DNA of 64,000 bases from Takakia lepidozioides (Eukaryota; Streptophyta; Takakiopsida; Takakiales; Takakiaceae), in NCBI GenBank assembly GCA_030704615.1, contig CM060731.1, forward strand, positions 1,178,001 through 1,242,000, in the 5' to 3' direction. Under the pieces are notes generated by a model. That model did no database searches. It was given only the letters and a program-made list of their open reading frames with translations, and was not told where the DNA came from. The position numbers were made by a program, and so were the translations under genes. This document shows, one piece after another, positions 35,270 through 47,600 of the stretch (the first letter of the stretch is position 1; every line of letters starts with the position of its first letter).

Positions 35270-35395
35270 AGCTTCTCCTCGTCTCATCTCCTCCTCCTCT
35301 CCTCCTTCCTGCATCATTTGCTCAACGCCTCCATCCCACGCCCCTGCATATCCTGCGATCATCGCGTTCCATCCCTCGGCTACATGGTGTGGCGC
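35270..35395 (-). pseudogene. PPR scrap
   Basis: Bases near 35310-35380 (ATTTGCTCAACGCCTCCATC, then CCACGCCCCTGCATATCCTG) match the ALE/GRGM and GYA portions of the array units after small deletions. It is in the same orientation as the array. Confidence 0.55.
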
Positions 35396-36243
35396 AGGGA
35401 ACCAAAAAAAAACGCCAAGTCCTAGCCCTCCTCTGTGTTCACGATTACCCTAGTGGGCAACCTTATTAGCAACTTTTTGACTTTTTAACCTTTTGCACTT
35501 TGATTCATTCTAGGTCAGAGGCTAAAGTCCTGCTATCAGACTTGTCTAGAAAACCAAAACACCACGTAGATAAACATTTGATAATGGTAATAAAATATAT
35601 TACCATTGGGCTGGTTTGAACACTTGTTAGTAAATTTAGGTTAGGATTTATAGGTTAGGATTTTTTCGAAATATTCTGGTTTTTTCTTTGATGTGTGAGA
35701 TGACAAAGTCCAAGCATGTCACATAAACAAGGAGTTCAACGTAAGGATGATGCAAGTGATTTGTGGCAAAAAGTGTAAATCATGCCTATGCCTATTTGTC
35801 CTAGTTGTGTCATAGGTTGCAACGGAATGAGGCCACCTTTGAATGCGATCCCCATGCTCATTTCACCAAGGGCATTATAGACTTCATAATGTAGAGATTG
35901 AAAATGGGGTGTATTCTTCACTTGCTAGTACCATCGTGCAGATTTCTAAACATGAACATGAAGTTCATAATCATTTTCCAAAGGCATCATTCTCAAACTC
36001 CCCATACACCACAATCAGTGGAAATAATTGTATGTTCCCATTTCACACAGGTGTGTAACATGCCATGTAAACTAAGCCAACCCCTGTCATGCTCATGGCT
36101 ATTTTCACACCGTTCTTGCCTGGGGTGTGGACCACATGTGAGACACCCCACAGTTAGGGCATATTTAGACCCACACCTTGGCTCAGTGTACAGACCCGTG
36201 ATAAAAGTCGTGGAATGTGCCAGGTGTGAGATGGCAGAGCCGA
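35396..36243. other. Right arm of the CACTA element, no gene
   Basis: AT-rich sequence with short open frames but no recognisable product. The last 200 bases contain GGTGTGGA, ACACCCCAC and CCAGGTGTGAG words that resemble the left subterminal region. Confidence 0.5.
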
Positions 36244-36270
36244 GGAAAAAGCCGGTTTCTCTTCTAGTGA

Positions 36271-37966
36271 GAGGAGGAGGTATGGGCCGGTTCAGAGCAG
36301 CCTAGCCGATCAGTGACACCGCCCCCTGAGCCTGAGCGGTTAGCAAAGAAGGGCCTGGACTACGGGGCGCCGCCGCCGGCTATGCTCCACATCTGGAATC
36401 TACTTCCAGTGGCGCTCCGAGAGGGGATAGAGCGGGCACATCCGGCAAGGACTCCTGCCACATCGGGTGACACCTGGGGCGAGTTGGACAAGCTTGCAAA
36501 GGTACAACTGTCGCACCTTGTTCCATGATTTATCCTTTCCTTTGCATGCATGATTTTCTTTGATTGTTTGTTTCTTTTTTTTAATTTGGAGGGGTTATTT
36601 GTCTTCAGGTGGCAGCAACATGGTTGGCCTCATTGGTGCAGTCCAGTGGGGTTGCCAATGAGGGAGAGCACGTGGTGTCCATGAAGGACCCAAACACCAA
36701 AGGTAAGAAGAAGAGGCCTCGATCTCCCGAGATCCCTTTTACCATCAATGAAGGGGCTGCCGAGGAGAGAGAGAGAAGGGAGAGGGAGAAGGAGAGAGAG
36801 GAAGTAGCGGGGAAGGGGAAGGAGATGGTCATGGAGAAGGGGAAGGAAAAGAAGAAGAAGAAGAAGAAGTCCCATGGAGAGGAAGGGGTGAGTGTGCATG
36901 CGGGGGAGGGCAGTGGGGTAACAAAGGAGTAGGGGAAGGAGGCTACAAAGAAGGGAGAGGGTGGGAAGAAGAACATGCCCTTGGCGATACAAGACGTGGA
37001 GTTGGCAAAGATTGTGGTGCCACCGGTGGAGGTGAATCGCCATGGTGACCCCTGCGGTGCGTTCTGGGAGGCTATGAAGAAGCTAGCCTTTGAACTCCTA
37101 TTGAGGTGGTTCCCTTTGCACATCGAGTGGGCTGATCGGCACTCTAGCGCGAAGTGGGCGTATGCCCGTGAGTTAGACCGCCAGTTTCCGGGCAATTGGA
37201 GTGACACAAGGGTGATGGAGATGGTGGGGCGAAACTTGAAGGATAGGAGGTACCGTGCTAGATAGATCATTCGGAGGGCAATGGAAAAGGGGGCCATACC
37301 CAAACCACCTTATGGTATTACACAGGTTGGCAAATCCTGAATCATGTCACCTTCCATTTGTTGCATATGCATTAATGAGGTGGATTCGATGCAACTTATG
37401 TGTGTAATTCACTAATTGTTGGGGGGGGGGGGGGTGTGCATAGGTATCGTGGGATGCACTCATTGCGGGAGAGACTGATGCCGCAAACAAGGCCAAATTT
37501 GACCGGGCACGCAAAGCAACAACAGTCCGCCTTGACAAACACGAATCCACACATAAGTGGGGCGCCGGCGGATCCAAGGGTTTTATCTTGCGATTTGTAA
37601 GTCGTACTTCCCTATGGATTTTGTTATGTCTTCTTTCTGGCTCCATCATCGCGAAGAACTGACTTTAATTTGTGGCATGTGTAGCAACGCGCGTTTGAGA
37701 GGAAGCCATCTCCGGTAGAGTACAACTACGCCAATGAGCATGGTTGGCAATCCCTCATGAAGAACATGGCCAACACGGATGGGATGAGTGCACTACAGGG
37801 CACTAGTATGGATGAGGTCGGGGGTCATGGCCAGGGATTGGATGAGAGCTTTGTGGGACTTAGGGGAACGCCGCCTCATTTAGGTGCTCTGGCAAAGGGC
37901 GCAGAGTCATCAGGCTCATCAGATAGCTCTGAGTCCTCCACTGAGGATGAGGATGAGGATGACTAG
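36271..37966 (+). pseudogene. Ptta/En/Spm-like transposon protein gene
   Basis: Four exons are visible. The first runs from 36271 (open up to the CACTA end) to about 36499, with PPPEPERLAKKGLDYGAPPP. The second runs 36609-37324 after an AG, with a Lys/Glu-rich stretch, then WADRHSSAKWAYARELDRQF and RNLKDRRYRAR. The third is 37444-37596 (SWDALIAGETDAANKAKFDR, HKWGAGGSKGF). The fourth is 37684-37966, with an acidic, serine-rich end. The third exon resembles the NKxNRxKxxxxHttGs segment of plant Ptta/En/Spm proteins. In-frame TAGs at 36930-36932 and 37263-37265 break it. Its 5' end is cut by the CACTA insertion at 36269. Confidence 0.6.
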
Positions 37967-38239
37967 TCCTAGTCCATTGAGGTCCCAGGGTCAGCCTACT
38001 GAACCCTTGTGAGCTTTACAGCTCATTTCCTATAAATATATTTCCATATTTCCATCTTTCATCTTATTCATGTGTCGCACCGTCCTCACCCTCAATTCAT
38101 GCTTGCTCAATTGTGTACCTGCTAAATCAGAGAAATGGAACTGTAAGGTCTCCCATCCCCAAAAACAAAACCAGGCAAAAACAAAAAACCACCCCCAATT
38201 CACCCCCAAAATCAACCCCCAACCCCCCCCCACCAAGGC

Positions 38240-38926
38240 TGCCCTCGCGACTATAGGACGTCGCCAATGGCGACGTGTTTTTTTGGGCAGGGGACGCACG
38301 CCGCGACGATCGGGCGTCGCCAATCCCATTTGCGGGCGGCAACCCCCGACACCCCCTGCGACGTGTTTTTTTGGTCCGGGGGTCGCAAGCCACAATGCCC
38401 TGGCGTCGCGTAGCCTGCCACTCTGCCTGCGCCACGTCCTTTTTTTTTGATTAAATATAAAAAAACGACGCCATAGCGTTGCCAAAACCCACGCCCGGGC
38501 GTGGCGGAGCCCGACTCCTGCTCCTGCTGTTTTTTTTTGCCATGCCTAATAGTCGCTTGGCGTACCACCCGGCTTACGCCACGTGTTTCTGGGTTTTATG
38601 ATGGGACTCCCGGGCAGGTTAAAAAAAAAAGGGGATGCGACGCCGCGCCGGCGCCCTCACCAACGCCGTCGGCTGGAGGGCCGCGACGGCGAGACGTCGC
38701 TCGACGGAGGCCTCTGCCATCGGTGCGGACGGCCTGAAAAGCGACGTCCGGCAGTCGCGGGAGTTGGGGCGGGGGCTCGCGACCCCCATACGTCGCATTT
38801 TTGCGACGTCATTTTGGCGACGCCCATGCGACGGCCGGGCGTCGCAAATTCTGCGCCTGCCCCCTGCCCGAAAAGGGCGTTTTTCCGACGCTGCGGCGTC
38901 GCAAAGGCCCCCGTTTTCATGTAGTG
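38240..38926. mobile_element. Right end of a second CACTA family with GGCGTCGC subterminal repeats
   Basis: The sequence ends with ...CCCCGTTTTCATGTAGTG at 38926, whose reverse complement starts CACTACATGAAAACGGGG, a CACTA-type terminus. The 690 bases before it are packed with GACGTCGC, GGCGTCGC and GCGACG words in both orientations, many next to runs of T or A. This is the typical subterminal binding-site array. GC content is far above the surroundings. The matching left end was not found. The Ptta-like gene just upstream is a plausible internal gene of this element. Confidence 0.72.
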
Positions 38927-39053
38927 ATTTAACCCTACTGTCTCTTGGTTGCGGGGAATTTTTCCAGACATAATTGTTCGGGGGCTTGCGAGTTTTGTTC
39001 TGGATGAGTATGAAAACTTATCTTGGTTTTGTGAACTTGGGGAGTTCTGGGGA

Positions 39054-40420
39054 TTAAAGGAATTGCTCTGTAGATACTGTGGAGATAGTTACAGATAAAA
39101 CCGAGGCCTCAGCCGGGAGGAACACAACGTTCAATAGATCGTAAAAACCACGGTATCTATCACTGAGTGAGCCATCAGAGGGAAGAGTCCCAGAGGGTAT
39201 GTTTTCTGGCAGATCAAACACTGGCAGCCTATGTCTGACCTGCTTTGCCCAAAAGTATTTCCCTTTCTTGCATAACATCCAACATCTAGTAGGGTTCCCA
39301 GATAAAACTTGGTAAATGAAACAGGGTGAGGGAGAGGATGGTACCTTGTTTGGGGAAGGTGGAGAGGAGGGAGTTAAGACCTTGGGTGGCACCCACATTT
39401 GGCATGGACGTCCACCATGGGAGTGTTCAGGATGACATCTGGTACAATTCCAGCTTTGACGGAAGTCACTTGAGAGTTCGGCAGCGAATTAGCCTAGGTT
39501 GTGTCAATGATTGTTGGGGAGGATAAGTGTTTAGCTCCTTTCGCCGAGTCCATTATGTTGTGATTCCCCTCATGTGTAGAAGATTCCACCTGGGAATCTG
39601 AGGAAGAGTGAGAGTGATCTGCCCGCCTGGTGCCATTAATATGATCTCTTGTCCTTTGAACCTCCATTCTGTAGTTGTCCCCATCCACTTCAGAGTCCAA
39701 GTGGGCTCCCAACAGCTGAAACCCATTTATCAGGGTATCCTGGTTTCGAATTTGCAAGCTGTGACTCCCTGTGGGGGCTAAGAGCCAATCCTCATAAGTC
39801 CAGATAGCCTCAATCGGTGGAGGTGAGACATAAATTTCTGCATCCTCCATCAGGGCTAGAATGTGGGTTGAAGGTTTGACACTAAGTCCAGGATGGTCTT
39901 CCAGGTATGCCCCCCATGAGATTTTGGTGAGAGGTGAAAGTGAATACTGTTTTTGTTGCTTTGAGGAAGAACTGTTGAATTTTATCCTTGAACAAAATTT
40001 GCGTATTGCTATTGGGTGGGTTGGATTGCAGGAAATGCTTGAGATTTTTTTTCCCTGGGGGGTGATGCAAATCAACCTTGCGTTGAGAAATGAAAGCATC
40101 CTTTTTTGAGGACTGTTTTTTGCATTTTGTATGGTTGCTGGCCCTGTTGTTCTTCGTTTCGTGTCTTGCAGTGCAAGTCTTGCCAACTTGTTCTGCACCA
40201 TGTTTTTTCATAAACCGCAAAGACGCTTTAGGGATTTCCTGGTGTTTGTCTGAAGAACGTCTATGAATGAAAAGTGGATGTGAATTGGGGGGAAGGAACT
40301 TCGTTAGAACAAATTCATTATCCTTCGTGTTCATTACACAACAGGACATTGTACTCTCTGAAATATCCTGTGCCCGTGGACAAAAACCATCCACAAACCA
40401 CCCGTGATTTCTCATCCGAC
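39054..40420 (-). pseudogene. LINE ORF1-like remnant
   Basis: Minus-strand frames match the plus-strand ORF at 59794-60722: SWGAYLEDHPGLSVKPSTH, LALMEDAEIYVSPP, IWTYEDWLLAP, LQIRNQDTLINGFQLLGAHL and, further on, VPSSPSPCFIYQVLSG. A PPR-like piece at about 39386-39478 sits between the two blocks. The function of this ORF1 type is presumed RNA binding by analogy; no zinc knuckle or RRM is obvious. Confidence 0.7.
39386..39478 (-). pseudogene. PPR fragment within the LINE remnant
   Basis: The minus strand reads VKAGIVPDVILNTPMVDVHAKCG, split from an array-like unit (IIKAGIVPNVILN, LVDMYAKCG). It interrupts the ORF1-like sequence and lies 3.1 kb right of the PPR-carrying CACTA element. Confidence 0.65.
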
Positions 40421-41669
40421 CAAGATTGATGAGGGAGGAGACTTCTTGGAAAATAAAGTTGGCAAATCTGGGGCGTGGTAGTCGCCTACAGTTCCACGGA
40501 AATAGGTGGCATCCGTGGAATTAGGTCCTGCACGTGGCAAACCTTGCTGATGTGGCATGAGCCTGGCTGCGCTAACAGGCTCACGCGCAAGCATTCCCCG
40601 TGCCGGCTTCACCCCGTAGCCGGTCTCGCCTCCCCAACTACCTAGTCTATAAAAGGCTCCTCCCGCGGATTGACGTACGCCATGTGCAAATCCCATAGCA
40701 TGCGAGAGAAATGAGACGAAGAGAAATGAGATGAAGTTTGGGTAACATAACCAAGTCTAGTAATTTTCAATGTATCACATTCATCCATCTATCCTTAGAC
40801 TTTAGTTCTCACCAATAGTAACAACAACGTTCCCTTCTCCAACCCATGATTTAAGGCATAGTCGTCCAATCGGTGGAAAACCGTTTGGTAAAGGAAAATG
40901 GATTTGGTGAGAGTGACCGGGAAAACCGGGTAGGAAGGGTAGAGTGTGAGAGGAGCTCACAGTGTGTCGTGGGCTGGCGAGCTCTGCAGCGTGGGCCTGG
41001 AGGTTTAGCACCAGAGCTGTGGCCTACGGTTCGTGGGAGGGAGTGCAAGTTAAGGTTTTGGAAGATGCGAGGGAAATTTGGAAATCTTCAATTGCAGCCG
41101 TCTTTTTCTTCAGAGTTTTGCACTTTTCTGGTGGTTTGTTGATCTTTGGGGGATTTGTGGCGCGAGGAGCGAGTACGTAAAATCGGTGGAGAGACGGAAG
41201 GAGAGCGAGGGGGCTGGATTTTGGGGAAGTTGTAGGCGTTGTGTATGCGGAAGGTTTTAGCTCTTGGGAGTCGTTGACTGCGTTCGCTACAAAGAGATGT
41301 CGGCACAAATGCGGTCAAGAGATCGACAGAGAGGGACATGGTTGGCGGCGGTGAAGGTGCGAGAGCGTGGGATCCGTGAAGTTTCTTAGGGTTTCGGAGA
41401 ATCCGCTTGAATGCGATGCTTTTTTGCAATATCAAAGACAATGGTGTGTGAAGTAGGGTTAAGTTTCCCTTCATGGACATCTCCGGAGAGCTAATTGAGG
41501 AGCTCCACCGAGACTAGATAGCTGGGAAAGTTAGTTATTTGACCTAAGGAAAACAGGTCTTTATTGGAGAGGGCAGTTGACGAAGTGAGTGCACAACTTC
41601 GGTAACAGCTCTCGAGTTGCACATACTTTGAAGACTTGAATAATTTCCGAGGAGGTGGCCTCTGACAGC
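40421..41669. other. Upstream region of PDS5
   Basis: The left part holds the dispersed repeat shared with 29760-29895 and a TATAAAAGG near 40650. From 40850 to 41480 both strands are open over stretches of 200-390 bases, but none shows a domain. This interval probably contains the PDS5 promoter and 5' UTR. No TATA box or start site can be assigned with confidence. Confidence 0.4.
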
Positions 41670-44600
41670 ATGGTGCGTCAAATGGAAACACAGTTGGCAG
41701 ACATAGGGAAACGTCTGGGGACGACTTCACAATCGAAGGACGCGCTTCTTAAGCTCTTGCGGGTCTGTGGTCCTCACGTTGCTCTCTTCACTCACAATTA
41801 CGTGCAGAGGTTATGCATGGCGCCGTTGCAGTTCATTGTGTAGTTCGCCTTGGTTTCTCATGACTTCCGCCCCCGCAGCTCCCGTTTAGTGTAGAGCACC
41901 AAGATATTCTTTTTTCCAAGCCCCTCCTTCTGCCATTATGAAATTCATGGTACCAAATTTTCATCTCCGTTGGTTGTCCCTTTGTCGGAGTTCAGTTGTC
42001 TCCTTGCCACTTCTCTGATCTTATTCCCTTTTTCTTTAAGAGGCCGTTAAAGGCCCTGGTCTTTCTTTGCTTAGTGTTTACCTACATCACTAGCTTTGGC
42101 CCGTTTTATAAATCAGATTTTTTTTTTCCTTTGGTTGTTCCACACACTTGTCCCATAAGTAGTCTGGGCTTGCGCTGGAGGTTCTAAAATTTTCTTTCAT
42201 TCTTTTCTTCCTTCTCAAAGCTGTGCTTACATTCTGAGCAATGTTTCTTTTAATTGTCCATATAACTTTTCCTTCTTGTCAGAGAGATACAGTTCTACAG
42301 TGCTAGAATCTTCCCAGCCATTTCTAGTATGATGTACATGCAAGTGGGCAGTTTTAGTTCTTGTGTGAAAGTGGGGTTGAGTCTCATGTACCCTGGAGGG
42401 CTGAAGCCATTGCATAGAAACTACTCAGGTTGCTGAGGCACCCTTGGGCCTGTCTTGTTCTTTTCGCTTTTGATTGTATACTCATTTCCGTCTTTGCCCT
42501 GACCACTGCCATTTTCGTCTTCTTCTCTATGCACAGCAAGCTGCAGGTCTGCTAGCAGAGGTGGAGCAGTCACCACCACAGAGCACTGTCAACAAGATGA
42601 AGGCGTGTTCTGATGCACTGGTGCTGCCAGCATTGTTGAGACACAAAGACAAAGATGTCAGGCTCTTAGTAGCAGCCTGCATCAGTGAGATCATGAGAAT
42701 TGTGGCCCCAGATGCCCCTTTCAGTGACAGTATTTTAAAGGTAGTTGTGGAGTCTAATTCTGGTATTAGAATGTGGTTTTAATAAATATGAAGTATGGAA
42801 GATCTGGACCTAAAAAATTCTGATAAATGTTGAGAACATGCTTCAACTAGTCTCATGGAGCATATTAGTCTGATTTGCAATGGTGGTGGCTTACAGTAGA
42901 GGGGGATATGAAGATGGTACTCTGAGATGAGTGCATCTGAGGTGCAGGATGGTCGGTTGGACCCTGGTAGGGTTCCTGGTATATCACCGACTTCTTTTTG
43001 GTAGTCTACCTTTTCTTCTGCCTGGTTGTTACCTCATTCTATAGAAGCTCAGTCTCTATCTGTTTTTCTTGCTCAGGGAAGCAAGTCCATTTTATTGAAA
43101 TCGACTTTGGATGCTTTGCAGGAAATCTTTCACTTGATTGTGAACATCTTTCAAGGGCTGGATGATGTGAACAGTCCTTCATTTGCAAGAAGGGTGAACA
43201 TTCTGGAGACCGTTGCCAATGTCAGGTCATGTGTGGTGATGCTGGACCTTGAATGTGACGATCTGATCTTGGAGATGTTTCATACCTGTTTTGACACTGC
43301 CAGGTACATCCTTCTGCAACCAGCAAATTGTGTATGTTGACAGATCTGACAGTTATATGTATTTTCATTTGGTAGATATTGATGAAGACGTTGGAGATAT
43401 ACCACTTGGGCAGCAAGGATCTATCAAGCTCATGGCATCCTTCATTACACCTTTTTGCAGCACTTGAAGGATAGTCTTTTGGTGTTTGCAGTGATGAGCA
43501 TCCACAAAATGTGTTTGTGGCAATGCGGAATGTCTTAGCCTTGGTGTTGGACGAGAGCGAGGAAATCTTAGCTCCGATGTTGGAGGTTGTCCTCAAGAAT
43601 CTGCTCAAGCAAAACAAGGTGGAAAACAGTGTGTTGCAAATTTGCCTTCTGTCACTGAAATGAATTTGCCGGAAACCTTTAGAGTGAAGACTAGTCAACT
43701 GCACCAGTTCCTGAAGGATGCCAAAGTCTGAAAACAAGTACTGAAAGGCAGTCTAGGGGAGGAAGTGTCTTGCATGGATCCTCACCAGCAATGTGTCGAT
43801 ATATTCTCAATCTTAAGTATGTATTGTGGTTGGATCATCTTTTCCCTTGTAAATCGCACGCCAAACACAAGTCTTTACTTGGCAAAGTTTGAAACTGTAC
43901 ATTGCCTTATAAAAAGAAGAGCCTTTGGAGGGCGTGTGTAGACTCAAGTTCATCACCAGGAAACCGCTTTCTATGACAGGGCCACACCAATACATTTGTC
44001 TTCTACTACTGAAACGACCCCTATGTATATCAAAGCAGGCCTGCTGATGCCAATGATCTGACAAGCCTGCGGCCCTCTGTTCCTAATTTCCCCTTCTGAC
44101 AACTTATGTTACTGAGTGCCAGATAGGTTTTCTGAAACATATTGAAGGTACAATGGTTTACATTTGGTGTTACACACTCCTAGAACATTCATGAAAGCCT
44201 GTCTTACTCACCAATTCTGTTCTTAGCAGGAGGTTTCAGCAGCGGCACATAAGCTGGCAGTTGCGGTTGTAGAGAAATGTGCGGATAAGTTGGAGCCGTA
44301 TGTGCAACGCTTTTTAACTTCAGTGATGTTGGAGGGAAGGACTTTGGATAGTGGCTTGCATGAGGACTATCATGAAGTTATTTATGAGATTTACTGCTGT
44401 GCCCCTCAGATGCTGTTGGCTATCATTCCTAATCTCACACAAGAGCTTGTGGTACACCTTATCTCTTCACCACAGGATCTTTGGCACTAGATATTGCAAA
44501 ATGCTGAGCTGCAAGTTGTTGTTGGAGAGTTTGCAGTTGATATCCTTGAATGTTCCTAGTGCTGTGTACGTACTTGGTTTGGGGACAGTTAGGTTTTGCA

Positions 44601-47600
44601 GAGTGGCAAGTCTCACTGTCTGTAGTGAAGTTCCGTGATGTGTGCATCCATTGTCTACAAGAGCTCCTAGAGCGCATTGTATCTCAGTATGGCGAACATT
44701 TATTTTCCAAGAAGCTGTGGCCTGTTCTGTGGCGGAGGATTGTTTTATGAACTCATGTTGCTTCTGGATTCTTTGGTGTCCAGACAGACCAGATAGATGT
44801 ACGTTTGAAGGCGGTAGAGCTGCTTGGACGGTTATTTGCATTACCCGGCCGGCATGTAGCTCAAGAATATCGGCAGCTGTTTTCGGAGTTTCTGAAGCGG
44901 TTTGCTGACAAAGCTGTGGAGGTCAGGATAGCTGTTGTAAGCTGTGCAAAATTGTGTCTGGTGGCAAATCCATCCGGGGTAGAGGCCTCTGAGATTCTAG
45001 GTTAGTCTCCTGTGCTTAGTTAATCCCCATGAATGCTGATTCTGGAAGACATTAGTATGTTGCGAGACCTCGACGGAAACAGCCAGAACAGACTGGAGGA
45101 AACTTTAACCTGGTAGACAGGCTGGATGCAATGGTGAGTCAATTACAGTGGTTGCGCTCAGTGCCTTCGTATACAAAGTGTCTGGAAATAACTGACTATT
45201 GTGGCACGTCTGGTCAATTGGCTGGTTTGTTTCTCGTTTGCAGCTAATTCAGAGCTGCTTGACCTTTGTTAAGTGGGAAATGTGGTAGTATTCTCTGTTT
45301 TGTTTGGGATCAGCAGTTTTTGCTAGACTTTTCCAAGTGCTTACGGTCTTCAGGGTATAAAGGTCAGGGTCTGGAGTGTGGGTTTTCAGGTTTACTCTAC
45401 TTATTTGTATACTATCACTTGGTTCGTCCACTGTATCATCTACGTATCAGAATGCACCTTTAGTGTGTGGATTTGCAGCATTGTGAAATGCCAGCATTAT
45501 CGCGAATCTAATTCAAATAGCTAATGGACGCCCTTGACAGCTGAAGGAAAATACACACAATGCTTCATATAGCTCATACATTTTTTGTAAGTGGAGTTGT
45601 GCATGGAATCATCAGCTGGCCTGAAAGATCGGCTCTTGGACTATGATGACAAAGTACGTATGACAGTTGTGAAGGCCATTTGCGAATTGGCTAACTCTAA
45701 CCCCAAGTGGGTCCCCCCTGAGATCTTGCGTCATGTCGCTGATCGGCTCCGAGATAAAAAGGTTTGACCTTATTGATTATGAACCTAATTCAGGTTTCTT
45801 CAGTATACCTGTCCTTTTGTTTTTGTTTTTGTTTATGTTTTGGATCCACCTTCTTTTACTTCACACCTTCAAGAGGATCTAAAAAAGGGCGCAGGAAACC
45901 TGCGCCCTTTTTTAGATCTTACCTTTCCTTCCCATTTCTCCTTTCTTGTGTAGCACATACTTCCCCTTCGGATTTAAAGAGCTTGGTCTCTTGCTTAGAG
46001 GCTATGGAGTACTTCCACTCACCTCTCGGACCTGTTTCTCTGTTTCCTCTCTGTTGGTTTTGTCCATGTAGGTGTCTGCCTCCTGCCCCTCCTCTGGGTA
46101 TTCTGTGCTCTTTTCTGTTTAAATCTGAAAGTTGTGTCCATTGGTCAGGGTGATGCTTGTCTAGCCTCTTCATATGGGCGCACACTGGGGATGCAGGTGT
46201 TTGTAAGGAAGGACACCTTGCAGAAATTGACTGAAGTGTACAGAACGTACTGCGCCAGGTGTTTTGAAGGTTCCATTGCTGCAGACAAGCAGTTTGAGTG
46301 GATACCTAGTAAAATTGTTCGCTGCTGCTATGACAAAGACTGCAAGGATTTTAAGTAAGTGGTATTTTTTCCTCGAGATGTTTTACCTTCAGATTTTCAG
46401 CCTTGTTCCCATTTTTTTCCAAAGTGCTCTCCAAAACTTACTTGTAAACTTTGGATCGCGATCTGAGACAATATCCTTCGGGAGTCCATGGAGCTTGAAA
46501 ACATGGGCGAAGAAAAGTCGCCCCGTTTCTTGTGCCGTTGCCGTCTCCTTGGTGGGGATGAAATGGGCCATTTTACTGGCGCAAGCTTGGGAAAGAATTG
46601 GCGTGCTCCTTCTATGACTAGGGACTTTCTCTAACTAAAGCCAATAGATCTGAAGCATCTGTAGGTGTTGTAAATGGAAAAGTCCTGATTGGTGGATGGA
46701 TACTTCAATTTTGCCTAAAATTTAGCTAGCATATCTAACAGGTTTATCAATATCTGGTGATTTATGGTTGGGCTGGGCAGACCACAAGGCATGGAGATTG
46801 TTTTTACAGATGATCTGTTCCAAGTGGATCTCCCTGTAGAGGAACGGACAAAACATTGGGTTGCTATCTTCTCCACTTTTGATGAAAATGATGTGAAGGC
46901 CTTCCAATACATTTTGTCTCACAAACAGAGGTGAGGTCAAAGTTTTGGCATTAGTGTCAATTAGCTCGTTGGTTCTGATGATAGTATGCCACTGCTATGG
47001 TGGCGGCAACCTTGATGACTTGATTTGACCTCACACTTCAGATCTGGATCTCTCAGCTCCTGCATCAAATCCGAGAGTGAAGGAGAAGACCTAAGGCTGT
47101 AGTATGATTGCCCTTGCAGGTTTCAGCAGGAGATGCAGGTCTACCTGGCTATGCGACAGAAGGCTAAGGTATGGTCTATAATGTAGTCATTGAGGGTTAT
47201 ATTTTACCACTTATATGTATCAGGTCCTATGATGCAGTGCTCCTGCCTGACCTTATACTTCTCTTGATAATGAATTGAGGACGAGGAGTGTGGATTGAAG
47301 TCAGAGGCTAGCTGGGGTTGTAGGTAAGGATGAGTATTGTAACCTTTTCTCGGAGGAGTTGAGCTATTTAGCAATTGAATACCAAAGAGGGGACATGTTG
47401 GTCTCCTCAGGGTGGGCATAACTTGTAAGATTTTTTTTGGAAGGGATTTGTCCAGATAGGCTGAGAGTTTCCTTTCTGGCTTTGTCAATGTCTATTCCAC
47501 TAGATGAATTTTGAGGACTACACACTGTGCAGGAGGAAGATACTCCAGAGCTCCAGAAGAGGATTCAGAGCAGCCTCAAAATGATTGCAACCCAGTTTGT

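Larger units (their letters stand above)
31067..36269. mobile_element. CACTA transposon carrying a PPR-derived array
   Basis: The left end reads CACTAGAAGAGAAACCGGCT followed by TTTTCC (31067-31092). The right end is its perfect reverse complement (36244-36269), giving a 5203-bp element. Subterminal words repeat near the ends: TTTTTCCAC/CCATGG-type motifs on the left and CACACCT or GGTGTG-type words on both sides, as in CACTA elements. No transposase is seen inside, so it is non-autonomous. Bases flanking it are GGA (left) and AGA (right), so the expected 3-bp duplication is imperfect. It appears to lie within the 5' part of a Ptta-like gene. Confidence 0.85.

Noticed and set aside
31064-36272. 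Exact 3-bp target duplication for the CACTA element
   Set aside because: The flanks are GGA and AGA, not identical, so a clean target duplication cannot be claimed.
36605-37303. Minus-strand frame of 232 codons
   Set aside because: It is the antisense of the Lys/Glu-rich Ptta-like exon and is rich in Ser, Pro, Leu and Phe as expected of a shadow.
41088-41480. Minus-strand frame of 130 codons upstream of PDS5
   Set aside because: There is no recognisable domain or splice context, and it lies in the likely PDS5 promoter and 5' UTR.
44540-44760. Open plus-strand frame between PDS5 exons 5 and 6
   Set aside because: It does not match the PDS5 family at this point, and joining exon 5 to 44784 keeps both phase and family order.
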